A stretch of 64,000 nucleotides of DNA from Alphaproteobacteria bacterium (lineage in GTDB: Bacteria > Pseudomonadota > Alphaproteobacteria > Rhodobacterales > Rhodobacteraceae): positions 1 through 64,000 of the forward strand of contig JAUIDE010000006.1 of NCBI GenBank assembly GCA_030429105.1. Reading direction: 5' to 3'. The notes below the pieces were generated by a model, which saw only the letters and a list, made by a program, of their open reading frames with translations, did no database searches and had not been told where the DNA came from. Position 1 is the first letter of the stretch. Every line of letters starts with the position of its first letter. Positions 17,747 through 27,782 of this stretch are shown in pieces. The position numbers and the translations under genes are program-made.

Positions 17747-19762
17747 ATGAGCGCGATCAATCCCGTCATCGCCACCTTCATCACCGAGGCGCGCGAACAG
17801 CTCGAAGGGCTCGAGGCTCTGCTTCTCGATCTCGAATCGGACCCGGCGGCGGAGAAGGTGGACGCCGTCTTCCGTGCGCTTCACACCGTGAAGGGCTCGG
17901 GCTCGATGTTCGGCTTCACAGTGCTCGCCCGCTTCACCCACCACTTCGAGGACGCGTTCGACCGGGTGCGCGAAGGGCGCCTCTCCGTCACCCCCTCGCT
18001 CGTCGATCTCTCGCTGAAGGCGCGGGACCACATGACCGCGCTCCTCGAGCTCGGCGGCGACGGGCCGGAGGCGGAGGCGCTGGCCGCCGCGCCAGACGCG
18101 GCCGCTCTGCTCGCCGCCCTCGCGCGGCTTGTCGGCGGCGACCACGCAGAAGATGCCGAACCCGCCGCCCCGGAGGCGAAGGCGGAGCCGGCGGCGAAGC
18201 TGCGCCGCTGGACGATCCGCTTCCGCCCGGCGCCGGACGCGCTGAGGAACGGGATGCGGCCGGATCTGCTCCTGGCCGAGCTCGCCGCGCTCGGGACCGC
18301 GGAGATCGCGGTCGACACCGAGGCGCTGTCGCCTCTCGAAACGCTCGATCCGACGGTTTCCCAGCTCGCATGGACGGTCGGTCTCGAAACCGCGGAGCCG
18401 CGCTCCGCCATCGAGTCCGTGTTCGTCTTCGCGGACGACGCCGATCTCTCCATCGCCGAGGTCGCCGACGAGGCCCCGTCGCCGGAGACGCCCGCCGCGC
18501 CTGCGCCGCAGCAGCCGACGCAGGCCGCCGCCGCGCCCGCCGCGGCGGCTCCGGCCCCTCGCGAGGCCGGCGGCAAACGCCCCGCCGCCGCGAACGGCTC
18601 CGACCAGGTCCGCATCCCCGCGGCGCGGCTCGACGAGATCATGGACCGGCTCGGCGAGCTCGTGATCGCACAGGCCCGCCTCCGCCAGATCGCCGACCAG
18701 AGCGCGGAGCCCGAGCTCGCCGGCGTCGTAGAGGAGGTGGATCGCCTCGTCTCAAGCCTCCGCGATTCGACTCTCTCGATCCGGATGCTCCCGATCGAGA
18801 CCGTCTTCGGCAAGTTCCGCCGCGTCGTCCGCGATCTCTCGTCCGAGCTCGGCAAGGATGTCGACCTCATCGTCGAGGGCGGCGAGACCGAGATCGACAA
18901 GACCGTGCTGGACAAGCTCTCCGAGCCGCTCGTCCACATGATCCGCAACAGCATGGACCACGGGATCGAGCAGGCCGAGCGCCGTCGCGCGGCGGGCAAG
19001 CCGGCGCAGGGCCGCCTCCTTCTTTCCGCCCGGCAGGAAGGTGGGGAAGTGCTGATCTCCATCGAGGATGACGGCGCCGGGCTCGATGCGGAGGCGATTC
19101 GCGCGAAGGCGCTGGAGCGGGGGCTCCTGACCGCCGATTCGACGCCGACCGAGGCGGAGCTGCACCAGCTCATCTTCGCCCCCGGTTTCTCTACCGCCAA
19201 GCAGCTCTCCTCCGTCTCCGGCCGCGGCGTTGGAATGGACGCCGTGCGGACGGCGGTGGACGCGCTCCGCGGCTCCATCGACGTCCTCTCGCGCGCCGGC
19301 TCCGGCACGCGGGTGACGCTGCGCCTCCCCGTGACCCTCGCCATCGTCGAGGGGCTTCTGATCCGGCTCGGTGAGGCCGCCTATGTGCTGCCGCTCTCCG
19401 TCGTCGAGGAATGCGTGGAGTTCGACCCGAAGGAGAGGAGCCACGAATCGGGCCGCTCCGTGCTCCTGATTCGGGAGCATCTGGTGCCCTTCCTCGACCT
19501 GGTGGACGCTTTCGGCGAGCCGCCTTCGGAGGAGACCCGCCGTCGCGTCGTCATCGCACGGGCGGACGGAAAGCGCATCGGCCTTGTGGTGGACGACATC
19601 CTCGGCCAGCACCAGACCGTCATCAAGACGCTCGGCCCGCTCCACCGCGAGGTCGAGGGCTTCGCCGGCGCCACCATCCTCGGGGACGGCTCCGTCGCCC
19701 TCATCATCGATGTCGCCGCCCTCTCCCGCCGCGCGCTCTCGTCGCGGCGCGACGCCGCCTGA
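17747..19762 (+). CDS. cheA: Chemotaxis histidine kinase CheA (operon 2)
   Basis: 671 residues. P1 with H46 in FRALHTVKGSGSMFG; P2-like domain about 155-240 (IRFRPAPDALRNGM to VFADDADLSI); Ala/Pro-rich linker; dimerisation helices from RLDEIMDRLGELV; kinase with MIRNSMDHGIEQ, DDGAGLD, FAPGFSTAKQ and GRGVGMDAV; and CheW-like P5 ending ILGDGSVALIIDVAAL. It phosphorylates the adjacent CheY and CheB. The same unusual P2 type as in the first CheA shows common descent, so crosstalk between the two pathways is a real question. Confidence 0.96.
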   Translation: MSAINPVIATFITEAREQLEGLEALLLDLESDPAAEKVDAVFRALHTVKGSGSMFGFTVLARFTHHFEDAFDRVREGRLSVTPSLVDLSLKARDHMTALLELGGDGPEAEALAAAPDAAALLAALARLVGGDHAEDAEPAAPEAKAEPAAKLRRWTIRFRPAPDALRNGMRPDLLLAELAALGTAEIAVDTEALSPLETLDPTVSQLAWTVGLETAEPRSAIESVFVFADDADLSIAEVADEAPSPETPAAPAPQQPTQAAAAPAAAAPAPREAGGKRPAAANGSDQVRIPAARLDEIMDRLGELVIAQARLRQIADQSAEPELAGVVEEVDRLVSSLRDSTLSIRMLPIETVFGKFRRVVRDLSSELGKDVDLIVEGGETEIDKTVLDKLSEPLVHMIRNSMDHGIEQAERRRAAGKPAQGRLLLSARQEGGEVLISIEDDGAGLDAEAIRAKALERGLLTADSTPTEAELHQLIFAPGFSTAKQLSSVSGRGVGMDAVRTAVDALRGSIDVLSRAGSGTRVTLRLPVTLAIVEGLLIRLGEAAYVLPLSVVEECVEFDPKERSHESGRSVLLIREHLVPFLDLVDAFGEPPSEETRRRVVIARADGKRIGLVVDDILGQHQTVIKTLGPLHREVEGFAGATILGDGSVALIIDVAALSRRALSSRRDAA

Positions 19763-19772
19763 GGACAAAGCC

Positions 19773-20252
19773 ATGACCGAAGAAGCCAAAGCCGCCGCCT
19801 CCGGCCGCGAGACCCTGCTCGTGTTCCGCCTCGCCGGGGAGGCCTTCGCGCTCCCCGTGCTCTGCGTGCACGAGATCATCGACCCTATCCGCGTGACCCG
19901 CGTGCCGCACGCGCCCGCCTGGGCGCCCGGCCTCGTGAACGTCCGCGGCGCCGTCATCCCGCTGATCGACATGCGCCGCCGGCTCCGGATGCCGCCGGCC
20001 GAGGCCGGGGCGGAGGCGCGGATGATCGTGGTCGAGATCGACCTCGCCGGCGCGCCCGCCCGCCTCGCCCTTGGCGCGGACGCGGTGGAGGAGGTGCTGG
20101 AGGCGGACACGTCCGCGCTCCGACCGCTCCCCGAGCTCGGCGCCCGCTGGCCCGAAGCCTTCATCCGCGGCGTCGCGCCGCGCGGGGAGGGCGTCGTTGT
20201 CCTCCTCGATCCCGAACCGCTCTTCCGCTCCGACGCAGCGAAGGCCGCCTGA
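19773..20252 (+). CDS. cheW: Chemotaxis coupling protein CheW (operon 2, first copy)
   Basis: 159 residues from the ATG at 19773, 10 bases after cheA; the frame is open upstream only as a shadow of cheA. It has a single CheW domain: [20 protein letters not shown] near 19-38, [18 protein letters not shown] and [19 protein letters not shown]. It couples CheA to the two receptors encoded just after it. A second cheW, clearly different in sequence, lies at 24667. Confidence 0.95.
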   Translation: MTEEAKAAASGRETLLVFRLAGEAFALPVLCVHEIIDPIRVTRVPHAPAWAPGLVNVRGAVIPLIDMRRRLRMPPAEAGAEARMIVVEIDLAGAPARLALGADAVEEVLEADTSALRPLPELGARWPEAFIRGVAPRGEGVVVLLDPEPLFRSDAAKAA

Positions 20253-20275
20253 ACGATCCCAAAGGGGAGACTATC

Positions 20276-22528
20276 ATGACCATCCGCCTCAAGCTCTTCG
20301 CCGCCTTCGGCGCGATGATCCTCCTCATCGCCGCCTCCACGCTCTTCGGCCAGCTCGGCCTGACGCGGATGGAGGAGCAGGTCCGCGTCCTCACGGAGGA
20401 GACCGGCCGCTCCATGCGGCTCGCGCAGCAGATGCGGAGCGAAGCAATCGGCGTGCAGCTCGCCGCCCTGATTTACATCGATGACGCCATCGCCACGGAT
20501 CATTCCGAGATGATCGACTCGGCGGTGCGGGACGCGGACGCGCGCATCGCCCGCATCGAGGAAAGCCGGGAAGCCCTGCGCGCGCTGGAGACTCCGGAGA
20601 CGGCCAGCCATCTCGCGGCCTTCGACGCCGGCTGGGCCCGGTATCGGGAAGCTGAGGCCGGCGTGCGCGCCGCCGCGCTTGAACGCTCGAACCTGCGCGG
20701 CGAGACTATCGCGCTGGGCGAGGGGGCGGAGGCCTATGCGCGCCTCACCGAGGCGATGGACCGCGCGCTGGAGACGAGCCGCGATCAGATCGCCGCGACG
20801 GGCGGTGAAAACGCAGCGCTGGTCGAAACGGAACAAGCATTGGATATCGGCTTCGACGATGTGCGCGCCTTGCAAGACGCGTCGAAGACCATCCTCATCT
20901 CGACGAGCGAGGGTATCCCCGCCGCCGTCGCCGAAGCCCGCGGCCACATGGAGGCGGCGGAGCACAGGATCGCATCGGCCGAGGCCGCAGGCGTGGCCTC
21001 GCTCCGCGCCGAACTCGCCGCCCTGCGCGCGGCGTGGGACGCCTACAGCGCGCTCTCCACGGAGATGATCGGGAGCATGGAACGCGACAGCAAGGGCGAA
21101 GCCTATCGCCTCCTCGCCGATGCGGACCTTGTCTTCTACGAGGTCGCCGCGTCGCTCGATGCGCTGGTGGAGGCCGCCGCCGCGGCCTCCGCCGCAGCGC
21201 GGACCGAGGCGAAAGCGACACAGGAATCCTCCGTCGCCACCCTCCTCTCCGTCGCCGCCGCCGCGATCCTGATCGCGATGCTGGTCGGCTTCTTCCTCTC
21301 CCGCTCCATCTCCCGCGGCCTCGCCCGCGCCGTCTCGGTCGCGCGAGGAGTCGCCGCGGGCGACCTGACGATGGACGCCTCGACGAGCGCGAAGGACGAG
21401 GTGGGCGACCTCCTCCGCGCGATGGAGGAGATGCAGCTTTCGCTCCGCAAGCTGGCGACGAGCGCGGATGTCATCGCCCGCGGCGACCTCGAAACCGCGC
21501 TGAACCGCCGGTCGGATGCTGACACGCTCGGCGTCGCGCTCGAACTCATGCTCGCGAAGCTGCGCGAGGTGGTGACGAAAGCCTCGCAGAGCGCCAACGG
21601 CGTCGCCGAGGGTGCGCAGTCGGTCAGCGCCGCCGCCGAGCAGATGAGCCAGGGGGCGACCGAGCAGGCAGCAGCCGCGGTGCAGGCCTCCGCCAGCATG
21701 GAGGAGATGACGGCGACGATCCGCCAGACCGCCGACAACGCGGCCCAGACGGAAAAGATCGCCGGCCAGGCCTCCGGCGAGGCCGCCGAGACCGGCAAGG
21801 CGGTGGACGAAGCCGTCCTCGCCATGCGGACCATCGCGGAGAAGATCACCATCGTGCAGGAGATCGCGCGGCAGACGGACCTTCTGGCCCTCAACGCCGC
21901 GGTCGAGGCCGCGCGCGCCGGGCAGCACGGCCGCGGCTTCGCCGTCGTCGCCTCCGAGGTGCGGAAGCTCGCGGAACGCAGCCGAGAGGCCGCGGCGGAG
22001 ATCGGGCAGCTTTCCGGCCGCACGCTCCAGGTGAGCGAGAGCGCGGGCGAGAAGCTGCGGGCCCTCGTCCCCTCCATCCGCCGCACGGCGGACCTCGTGC
22101 AGGAGATCAGCGCCGCGGCGCGGGAGCAGAACGCGGGGGCGGAGCAGATCAACGCCGCAATCCGCGAGCTCGACTCGGTGATCCAGCAGAACGCCGCCGC
22201 CTCCACCGAATCCGCCTCCATCGCGGAAAGCCTCGCCAATCAGTCCGCCGAACTCCGCTCCGCCCTCGGCTATTTCCGTCTCGGCGGGGAGAAGGCTGCG
22301 GCGAAGCCGGGGTCGAAACCCGGCGCGAAACCGGCCGCGTCGGAGCCCGTGAAACCCGCCGCGCCGGCCAAGGCCTCCCGCACGCCGAAACCGGCGGTCG
22401 TGAAGGCCGAACCTGCCGCCGCGCCCGCGGAAGCGGCCGAAGCCGCTCCCCGGCAAGTCGCGATGAAGGTCGCCGGCGGCCGCGGCGTCGTTCTGGATCT
22501 CGGGGACGACGCCTTCGAACGGTACTGA
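20276..22528 (+). CDS. Transmembrane methyl-accepting chemotaxis protein (operon 2, first)
   Basis: 750 residues. TM1 at about 9-28, a helical periplasmic domain of ~290 residues, TM2 at about 321-342, HAMP plus a second HAMP-like segment, then the signalling domain with [21 protein letters not shown] Lys/Ala/Pro-rich linker leads to a conserved end, [14 protein letters not shown]. That tail resembles the CheR-tether pattern (aromatic-x-x-aromatic) but with F and Y in place of W and F. The hairpin region of 68 residues is identical to that of the next receptor. An SD-like AAAGGGGAG precedes the ATG. Confidence 0.94.
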   Translation: MTIRLKLFAAFGAMILLIAASTLFGQLGLTRMEEQVRVLTEETGRSMRLAQQMRSEAIGVQLAALIYIDDAIATDHSEMIDSAVRDADARIARIEESREALRALETPETASHLAAFDAGWARYREAEAGVRAAALERSNLRGETIALGEGAEAYARLTEAMDRALETSRDQIAATGGENAALVETEQALDIGFDDVRALQDASKTILISTSEGIPAAVAEARGHMEAAEHRIASAEAAGVASLRAELAALRAAWDAYSALSTEMIGSMERDSKGEAYRLLADADLVFYEVAASLDALVEAAAAASAAARTEAKATQESSVATLLSVAAAAILIAMLVGFFLSRSISRGLARAVSVARGVAAGDLTMDASTSAKDEVGDLLRAMEEMQLSLRKLATSADVIARGDLETALNRRSDADTLGVALELMLAKLREVVTKASQSANGVAEGAQSVSAAAEQMSQGATEQAAAAVQASASMEEMTATIRQTADNAAQTEKIAGQASGEAAETGKAVDEAVLAMRTIAEKITIVQEIARQTDLLALNAAVEAARAGQHGRGFAVVASEVRKLAERSREAAAEIGQLSGRTLQVSESAGEKLRALVPSIRRTADLVQEISAAAREQNAGAEQINAAIRELDSVIQQNAAASTESASIAESLANQSAELRSALGYFRLGGEKAAAKPGSKPGAKPAASEPVKPAAPAKASRTPKPAVVKAEPAAAPAEAAEAAPRQVAMKVAGGRGVVLDLGDDAFERY

Positions 22529-22564
22529 ACGGCGCCCAGTTGAGCGCCAGATAGGACAATTGTA

Positions 22565-24619
22565 ATGCGTAACCTGAAGATCAGGACCAAGCTCTCCCTC
22601 GCGTTCGGGACGGTCCTCGTTTTTCTCGCGGCCCTGGCCGTATTCTCGCTCGACCGGCTGTCCGCCTCAAAGGAGCGGCTGGAACTGCTGGTCGAGCGGG
22701 ACGCCGAGGCGATCCTCCTCAGCGCGGAGTTGAAGGAGGCCTATGTCTCCGTCGGTCTGGCGCTGGGCGAGCATATTCTCGCCCCGAACGAAGCGGAGAT
22801 GGCCGGGCGCGAGGAGGAGATCGAAGCCGCCCTCGCCGCCGCCGAACGGTTGACCGGGGCGCTTTCCGGCGTCGTCGCGACGGAGGAGACGAAGGCGCTT
22901 GTCGCGTCGGTCGAGAGACTCGATGCCGAGGTGCGGGAGGCTGTCGCGAAGGTTCTGGAAGCGTCGCGCATCCGGTCAGACGCAAGGGCTGCGGAGATCA
23001 TTGACGGCGAGAGCCACGACGCCGCCGCCGCCTTCGAGGAAAGCCTCGCCGCCGCCCGCGCCGCCGCCGCCGCCCTCGCCGAGCCGCTGCCTGCGGAACG
23101 CCTCATGACGGAAGCGGAGCGCGCCTTCCTTCATGCCTTCATCGGTCTCCACGGTCTCCTCATCGCGCAGGATGATGCGTCTCTTGAGGCGGAGCGGAGA
23201 GATATGGTCGCGGCGCTCGACTCCGCCGCATCCGCGATCTCCGGGCTCGATCGCGCCTTTGGTGGAGCCGCCTTCGCAGAACGGCGTCGCCTCGATGAGT
23301 CCTTCGGCGCCGTCCGCTCGTCCTTCGAACGGGCCGCCGAGGTCGCGCTGCTCAACAGCGATTATCGCGCCCGCGCCGCGCAGCATGATGAAGCTGGCCC
23401 GCGTCTGGAATCGACCATTGCGGAACTGAGGACCCTGGTGCAGCTCAGCGCGGATGCGAAGCAGGAGGCGACGGAGGCGGCGGGTGCGGCTTTCGAGTCC
23501 AGCCGCCTGATGATCGCCTCCCTCGCCGGCCTCGCCATCCTCGCCGCCATCGCCGCCACGATCGCCGTCACCCGGATGATCGGCCGGGGGCTCGCCGCCG
23601 CAATCGGCGCGGCGCGCAACGTGGCCGCAGGCGATCTGACCGAGGACGTGAAGGCTACGTCGCGTGACGAGATCGGCGACCTGCTTACCGCCATCGGCGA
23701 GATGTCGGAGCGCGTCCGCGACGCGGTGACGAGGGCCGCGGCCAACGCGGACGGGCTCACCGGAAACGCCCAGGCCATGGCCGCGACTTCGGAGCAGCTG
23801 AGCCAGGGCGCGACGGAACAGGCCTCCGCCGCAGTCCAGGCATCGTCCAGCATGGAGGAGATGGCGGCGACGATCCGCCAGGCCTCCGAGAACGCGTCCG
23901 AGACGGAGCGCATCGCCGCCGCCGCCGCCACCGAAGCTGCGGAGACGGGGCGGTCGGTCGGCGAGGCGGTCAACGCTATGCGGACCATCGCGGAGAAGAT
24001 CACCATCGTGCAGGAGATCGCCCGGCAGACGGACCTTCTCGCGCTCAACGCCGCGGTCGAGGCCGCGCGGGCCGGGCAGCACGGCCGCGGCTTCGCCGTC
24101 GTCGCCTCCGAGGTGCGGAAGCTCGCTGAACGCAGCCGCGAGGCCGCGGCGGAGATCGGGCAGCTTTCGGGCCGCACGCTCGAAGCGAGCCAGTCCGCCG
24201 GGGAGCGGCTCCAGGCGCTGGTGCCGAACATCCGCCGCACCGCCGATCTGGTGCAGGAGATCAGCGCCTCGGCGCGGGAGCAGGACGCGGGCGCGGAGCA
24301 GATCAACGCCGCCATCCGGGAGCTTGACGTGGTGATCCAGCAGAACGCCGCCGCCGCGACGGAATCGGCCTCCATCGCCGAAAACCTCGCGGAGCAGTCG
24401 GTCGATCTGCGCGCGGCCCTCGCCTATTTCCGCATCTCGAAGGAGAGCGCGGCTCTGGCTTCGAAGCCCGCAGCCGCGCCGGCCCTCGCGGTCCGGCTCG
24501 ACGCCCCGTCCCGCCGGCCCGCTGCTCCGGAGCGGGCGCAATCGCCCGCCCGCCTGAGAGTCGCCGGAGGGGGCGGCGTCGCGCTCTCCCTCGGGGACGA
24601 GGCCTTCGAAAAATACTGA
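22565..24619 (+). CDS. Transmembrane methyl-accepting chemotaxis protein (operon 2, second)
   Basis: 684 residues. TM1 at about 8-28, a periplasmic helical domain of ~285 residues that shares little with the first receptor, TM2 at about 315-338 ([20 protein letters not shown]), HAMP, then a signalling domain nearly identical to that of the preceding gene. It ends [14 protein letters not shown], the same tail type as its neighbour. The pair arose by tandem duplication, with the sensory part diverging and the output part kept or homogenised. Confidence 0.94.
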   Translation: MRNLKIRTKLSLAFGTVLVFLAALAVFSLDRLSASKERLELLVERDAEAILLSAELKEAYVSVGLALGEHILAPNEAEMAGREEEIEAALAAAERLTGALSGVVATEETKALVASVERLDAEVREAVAKVLEASRIRSDARAAEIIDGESHDAAAAFEESLAAARAAAAALAEPLPAERLMTEAERAFLHAFIGLHGLLIAQDDASLEAERRDMVAALDSAASAISGLDRAFGGAAFAERRRLDESFGAVRSSFERAAEVALLNSDYRARAAQHDEAGPRLESTIAELRTLVQLSADAKQEATEAAGAAFESSRLMIASLAGLAILAAIAATIAVTRMIGRGLAAAIGAARNVAAGDLTEDVKATSRDEIGDLLTAIGEMSERVRDAVTRAAANADGLTGNAQAMAATSEQLSQGATEQASAAVQASSSMEEMAATIRQASENASETERIAAAAATEAAETGRSVGEAVNAMRTIAEKITIVQEIARQTDLLALNAAVEAARAGQHGRGFAVVASEVRKLAERSREAAAEIGQLSGRTLEASQSAGERLQALVPNIRRTADLVQEISASAREQDAGAEQINAAIRELDVVIQQNAAAATESASIAENLAEQSVDLRAALAYFRISKESAALASKPAAAPALAVRLDAPSRRPAAPERAQSPARLRVAGGGGVALSLGDEAFEKY

Positions 24620-24666
24620 ATGAACCGAAACGCTGCGACCTAGTCCAACACCCCAAGGAGCCCGTC

Positions 24667-25170
24667 ATGCCCCTCTCCCTAGACGCCGCCGTGGAACGCG
24701 GCCCGGCCTTCGCCGAGGCCGCGGCCGCCGCCCATCTCGCCTTCGAGCTGTCCGGGCAGATCTTCGCCGTGGACGTGGTCGGCGTTCGCGAGATCCTCGA
24801 CGTGCAGCCTGTCGCCGCGCTGCCGAACGCGCCGATGGAGCTTCTTGGCATGATCGACGTGCGCGGTCAGGGCGTCGCCGTGGTCGACCTCGCGGCGCGG
24901 CTTGGCCTCGGCCAGGGCGACCGGTCCGAGGCGCGCATCCTTGTCTTCGAGGTCGGGCCCGACGCCGCGCCCATCGCCGCCTTCGCGGACCGCGTTCTCG
25001 CCGTCACGGAAATCGCGGCGGGCGAGATCGAGCCCGCGCCGAAGACGACGACCGGCTGGAACGGCGCCGCGCTCCGCGGCGTCGTCCGGCTCGACGGGCG
25101 GATCGCGATGATCCTCGACATGGAGGCGCTGCTCGGCTCCGCCGCCTCCGACCCGTTCGCCTTCGAATGA
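24667..25170 (+). CDS. cheW: Chemotaxis coupling protein CheW (operon 2, second copy)
   Basis: 167 residues behind CCAAGGAGCCC. CheW domain: HLAFELSGQIFAVDVVGVRE near 25-44, MELLGMIDVRGQGVAVVDLA and GVVRLDGRIAMILDMEALL. It differs strongly from the other CheW of the operon, and its C-terminus overlaps the cheR start by 4 bases (ATGA). Two different coupling proteins in one operon suggest mixed arrays or a second receptor group. Confidence 0.94.
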   Translation: MPLSLDAAVERGPAFAEAAAAAHLAFELSGQIFAVDVVGVREILDVQPVAALPNAPMELLGMIDVRGQGVAVVDLAARLGLGQGDRSEARILVFEVGPDAAPIAAFADRVLAVTEIAAGEIEPAPKTTTGWNGAALRGVVRLDGRIAMILDMEALLGSAASDPFAFE

Positions 25171-26042
25171 AGCCCTTTGCAGACCCGCATGCGGGGATAG
25201 GCGTCGCGCCGCGGATCACCGCCGCGCAGGCGGCCGAGATCGTTTCCCGCCTCCGGGCGGCATCCGGCATCTCGATCGGGGCGGACAAGCACGCCTTCAT
25301 CGAACTCCGCGTCGGCCGGCGGCTGCGCGAACTCGGCATCGCTGATTTCGGCGCCTACATGGTCCGCCTCTCCGGCCCGGAGGGCGCGGCGGAGCTGGCC
25401 GCGCTGATCGATTGCCTCGCCACGAACACCACGAGCTTCTTCCGTGAGGGGACGCATTACGACTGGCTGGAGACGGAGGGCGCGCCGGAGCGCGTCGCCG
25501 CCGGCGCCGGGCGCGAGCGCGACTTTGTCATCTGGAGCGCGGCGTGCTCGCTCGGCGCCGAACTCTGGAGCGCAGGCATGGTGCTGGAGAAGCTCTCCGC
25601 CGGCCCGCTCGGCCGGCTCCGCTACGCGCTCCACGGCACGGACGTCTCGACGACGGTGCTGGAACGCGCGAAGGCCGCGATCTTCTCGGAGGAGGAACTG
25701 ACGGGCCTGCCCGAACCGATCCGCAAGCGCCATCTCCTCCGCTCGAAGGCGCCGGTCGGCGGCCGAACGCTCTACCGGATCGAGCCGGACCTGCGCCGCC
25801 GCGCCGCTTTCGCGTACGCCAACCTGATGAAGCCGGAAACGGCCCCGCGGATCGAGGCGGACGTCGCCTTCCTCCGCAACGTGCTGATCTATTTCGAGCC
25901 GGACGGCCAGCGCCGCGCCATCGAAGGCGTCGCCGCGCGGCTGAGACCCGGCGGATATCTTCTCCTCGGCCACGCGGAATCGCTGCCTAGCCCTATTCCG
26001 GGCCTCACCCAGCGCGGTCCCGCGATCTATCGAAAGGACTGA
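25167..26042 (+). CDS. cheR: Chemotaxis methyltransferase CheR with an altered SAM-binding loop (operon 2)
   Basis: 291 residues, overlapping cheW by 4 bases and cheB by 1 base (TGATG). N-terminal helical domain and the segment [12 protein letters not shown] are typical. The SAM loop, however, reads [17 protein letters not shown] where the family has STGEEPYS, and the late motif is FLRNVLIYF where CRN is usual. Overall length is normal and the rest reads as CheR. Methylation activity is likely but not certain; the substrates are presumably the two receptors upstream. Confidence 0.88.
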   Translation: MKPFADPHAGIGVAPRITAAQAAEIVSRLRAASGISIGADKHAFIELRVGRRLRELGIADFGAYMVRLSGPEGAAELAALIDCLATNTTSFFREGTHYDWLETEGAPERVAAGAGRERDFVIWSAACSLGAELWSAGMVLEKLSAGPLGRLRYALHGTDVSTTVLERAKAAIFSEEELTGLPEPIRKRHLLRSKAPVGGRTLYRIEPDLRRRAAFAYANLMKPETAPRIEADVAFLRNVLIYFEPDGQRRAIEGVAARLRPGGYLLLGHAESLPSPIPGLTQRGPAIYRKD

Positions 26043-27145
26043 TGATGAGCGACGCCAGCGGCCGCCGGCGGTGGCGGGTTCTGATCGTGGACGACAGCGC
26101 GGTGGTGCGGCAAACCCTCGCCGACCTCATCTCCTCCGATCCCGATCTCGAGGTGATGGGCATGGCCGGTGACCCGTTCATCGCTGCGGCCCGGATCCGG
26201 GAGGAGAAGCCGGACGTCATCACGCTCGACGTGGAGATGCCGCGGATGGACGGCGTGACCTTCCTCCGCAAGCTGATGGCCCAGCATCCGATCCCCGTCG
26301 TCGTCTGTTCCTCTCTCGTGGAGGCGAAGAGCGAGACGCTCTCCCAGGTGCTCGCGGCCGGCGCGGTGGAGGTGATCTGCAAGCCGCAGGTCGGCGTGAA
26401 GGCCTTCCTGGAGGAGAGCCGCACCCTCGTCTGCGACGCGGTGAAGGCCGCGGCGCAGGCCCGGCTCAGCCAGATGAAGCGCCGCGCGGCGCCCCCCGCC
26501 GGCGTCGAGGCGAAGCTCTCGGCCGACGCGATGCTGCCGCCGCCCGGCGTAAGCGCGATGGCGCGGACGACCGAATCCGTCATCGCCGTCGGCGCCTCGA
26601 CGGGCGGAACGGAGGCGCTCCGCGTCTTCCTCCAGGCCATGCCGATCGACTGCCCGGCGATCCTCATCGTCCAGCACATGCCGGAAGGCTTCACCGCCGC
26701 CTTCGCCAAGCGGCTGGATCAGGAATGCGGCGTCTCCGTCAAGGAGGCGAAGGACGGGGACAGGATGCTCCGCGGCCACGCCCTCATCGCCCCCGGCAAC
26801 AAGCACACGCTCCTGAAGCGGAGCGGCGCCGCCTACATGGTGGAGGTGCGGGACGGCCCCCTCGTCTCCCGTCACCGCCCCTCGGTGGACGTGATGTTCC
26901 GCTCCGTGGCGCAACATGCCGGCCGGAACGCCATCGGGATCATCATGACCGGCATGGGGGATGACGGAGCCAAGGGCCTGAAGGAGATGCGGGACGCGGG
27001 GGCCCGCACCCTGGGCCAGAACGAGGCGAGCTGCGTCGTCTACGGCATGCCCAAGGAGGCGATGAAGCACGGCGGGGTGGAGGAGGAAATGCCCCTCGAA
27101 CGCCTCGCCCCGGCGGCGATCCGGCTGGCGTCTTCCGGGCGGTGA
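26042..27145 (+). CDS. cheB: Chemotaxis protein-glutamate methylesterase CheB (operon 2)
   Basis: 367 residues. Receiver domain with D63 in [11 protein letters not shown]; linker; methylesterase domain with the serine in [12 protein letters not shown], the histidine in IVQHMPEGF and the aspartate in [10 protein letters not shown]. It ends the plus-strand chemotaxis operon. The sequence differs clearly from the other CheB (8649-9677), as expected if each CheB serves its own receptors. No terminator-like hairpin is evident before the convergent toxin gene 4 bases away. Confidence 0.96.
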   Translation: MMSDASGRRRWRVLIVDDSAVVRQTLADLISSDPDLEVMGMAGDPFIAAARIREEKPDVITLDVEMPRMDGVTFLRKLMAQHPIPVVVCSSLVEAKSETLSQVLAAGAVEVICKPQVGVKAFLEESRTLVCDAVKAAAQARLSQMKRRAAPPAGVEAKLSADAMLPPPGVSAMARTTESVIAVGASTGGTEALRVFLQAMPIDCPAILIVQHMPEGFTAAFAKRLDQECGVSVKEAKDGDRMLRGHALIAPGNKHTLLKRSGAAYMVEVRDGPLVSRHRPSVDVMFRSVAQHAGRNAIGIIMTGMGDDGAKGLKEMRDAGARTLGQNEASCVVYGMPKEAMKHGGVEEEMPLERLAPAAIRLASSGR

Positions 27146-27149
27146 GCGG

Positions 27150-27470
27150 TCAGCGGCGTTCGAGCCGCGCCCGGAACCAGTCGACAAGCTCCGAAAACCC
27201 GATCTCGCCGGCGGCCACGGCCACGACGAGATCGTCCACCGGCTCGTCGTCCGGGATCGCGAGGCGCCAGCCGCTCCTGTCGATCAGTAGCTCGACAAGC
27301 AGCCACGCCGTCCGCTTGTTCCCGTCGACGAAGCCGTGATTGCCGACGACGCTGTGAAGTGTCGCAGCGGCCTTGTGCGCCAGCGGCTTGTGATAACCGG
27401 AATAGGGGCGGGCGAGCGCCGACTGGATCAGGTGAAGGCTGCTGACGCCGGGGCGACCGCCATACGCCAA
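27150..27470 (-). CDS. doc: Doc-type (Fic-fold) toxin, start codon uncertain
   Basis: About 106 residues from a TTG at 27470. The catalytic motif NHGFVDGNKRTAW matches Doc/Fic, which phosphorylates or AMPylates targets such as elongation factor Tu. Coding-like sequence (RHYRLTLIDALAAHDKA) continues upstream of 27470 and matches the usual Doc N-terminus, but the open stretch back to a TGA within the antitoxin gene contains no ATG or GTG; CTG at 27503 or the TTG are the only near-standard choices. It lies just after a small gene that is the probable antitoxin. Either a rare start codon or loss of the start is implied. Confidence 0.8.
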   Translation of the reverse strand: MAYGGRPGVSSLHLIQSALARPYSGYHKPLAHKAAATLHSVVGNHGFVDGNKRTAWLLVELLIDRSGWRLAIPDDEPVDDLVVAVAAGEIGFSELVDWFRARLERR

Positions 27471-27522
27471 CGCTTTGTCATGCGCCGCAAGCGCATCGAT
27501 CAGGGTTAACCGGTAATGGCGC

Positions 27523-27708
27523 CTAGCGATCCGCCAGCCGCTTCAGCGCGGCGCTCCGCCGTGACGAAGCCTCCTGAAGCGCGAGTTCAGAAGACGCACG
27601 CGCTTTCGATACGCCCTTCTCGGTGCGCACAGCGACCAGACGGTCGGTCGTCGCCTCCCTTACGACCCATCCGCCCTTCACTGGAGTCTCCACGCAGCGC
27701 TTCGCCAT
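27523..27708 (-). CDS. Probable antitoxin paired with the Doc-type toxin
   Basis: 61 residues from the ATG at 27708, behind GCGAGGCGACC. The sequence has GGWVVREATTDRLVAVRTEK, then a helical, serine/alanine-rich end (KARASSELALQEASSRRSA). It resembles small DUF2188-like proteins rather than the classic Phd antitoxin. Its stop is followed directly by the Doc coding stretch, so the pair is probably translated together. The role as antitoxin is inferred from position, size and charge. Confidence 0.65.
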   Translation of the reverse strand: MAKRCVETPVKGGWVVREATTDRLVAVRTEKGVSKARASSELALQEASSRRSAALKRLADR

Positions 27709-27782
27709 GGTCGCCTCGCAATCTTTGTGAAGGATATGCAGCCGGCGCTCGCCCTTCGCAAGCCGCAATCCTCGCCAATCCC

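Noticed and set aside
18752-22456. A 1234-residue open frame on the minus strand opposite cheA, cheW and the first mcp of operon 2
   Set aside because: It is the antisense shadow of three well-supported genes; its composition is Arg/Gly/Ala/His-rich without any recognisable domain, as expected from a GC-rich reverse strand.
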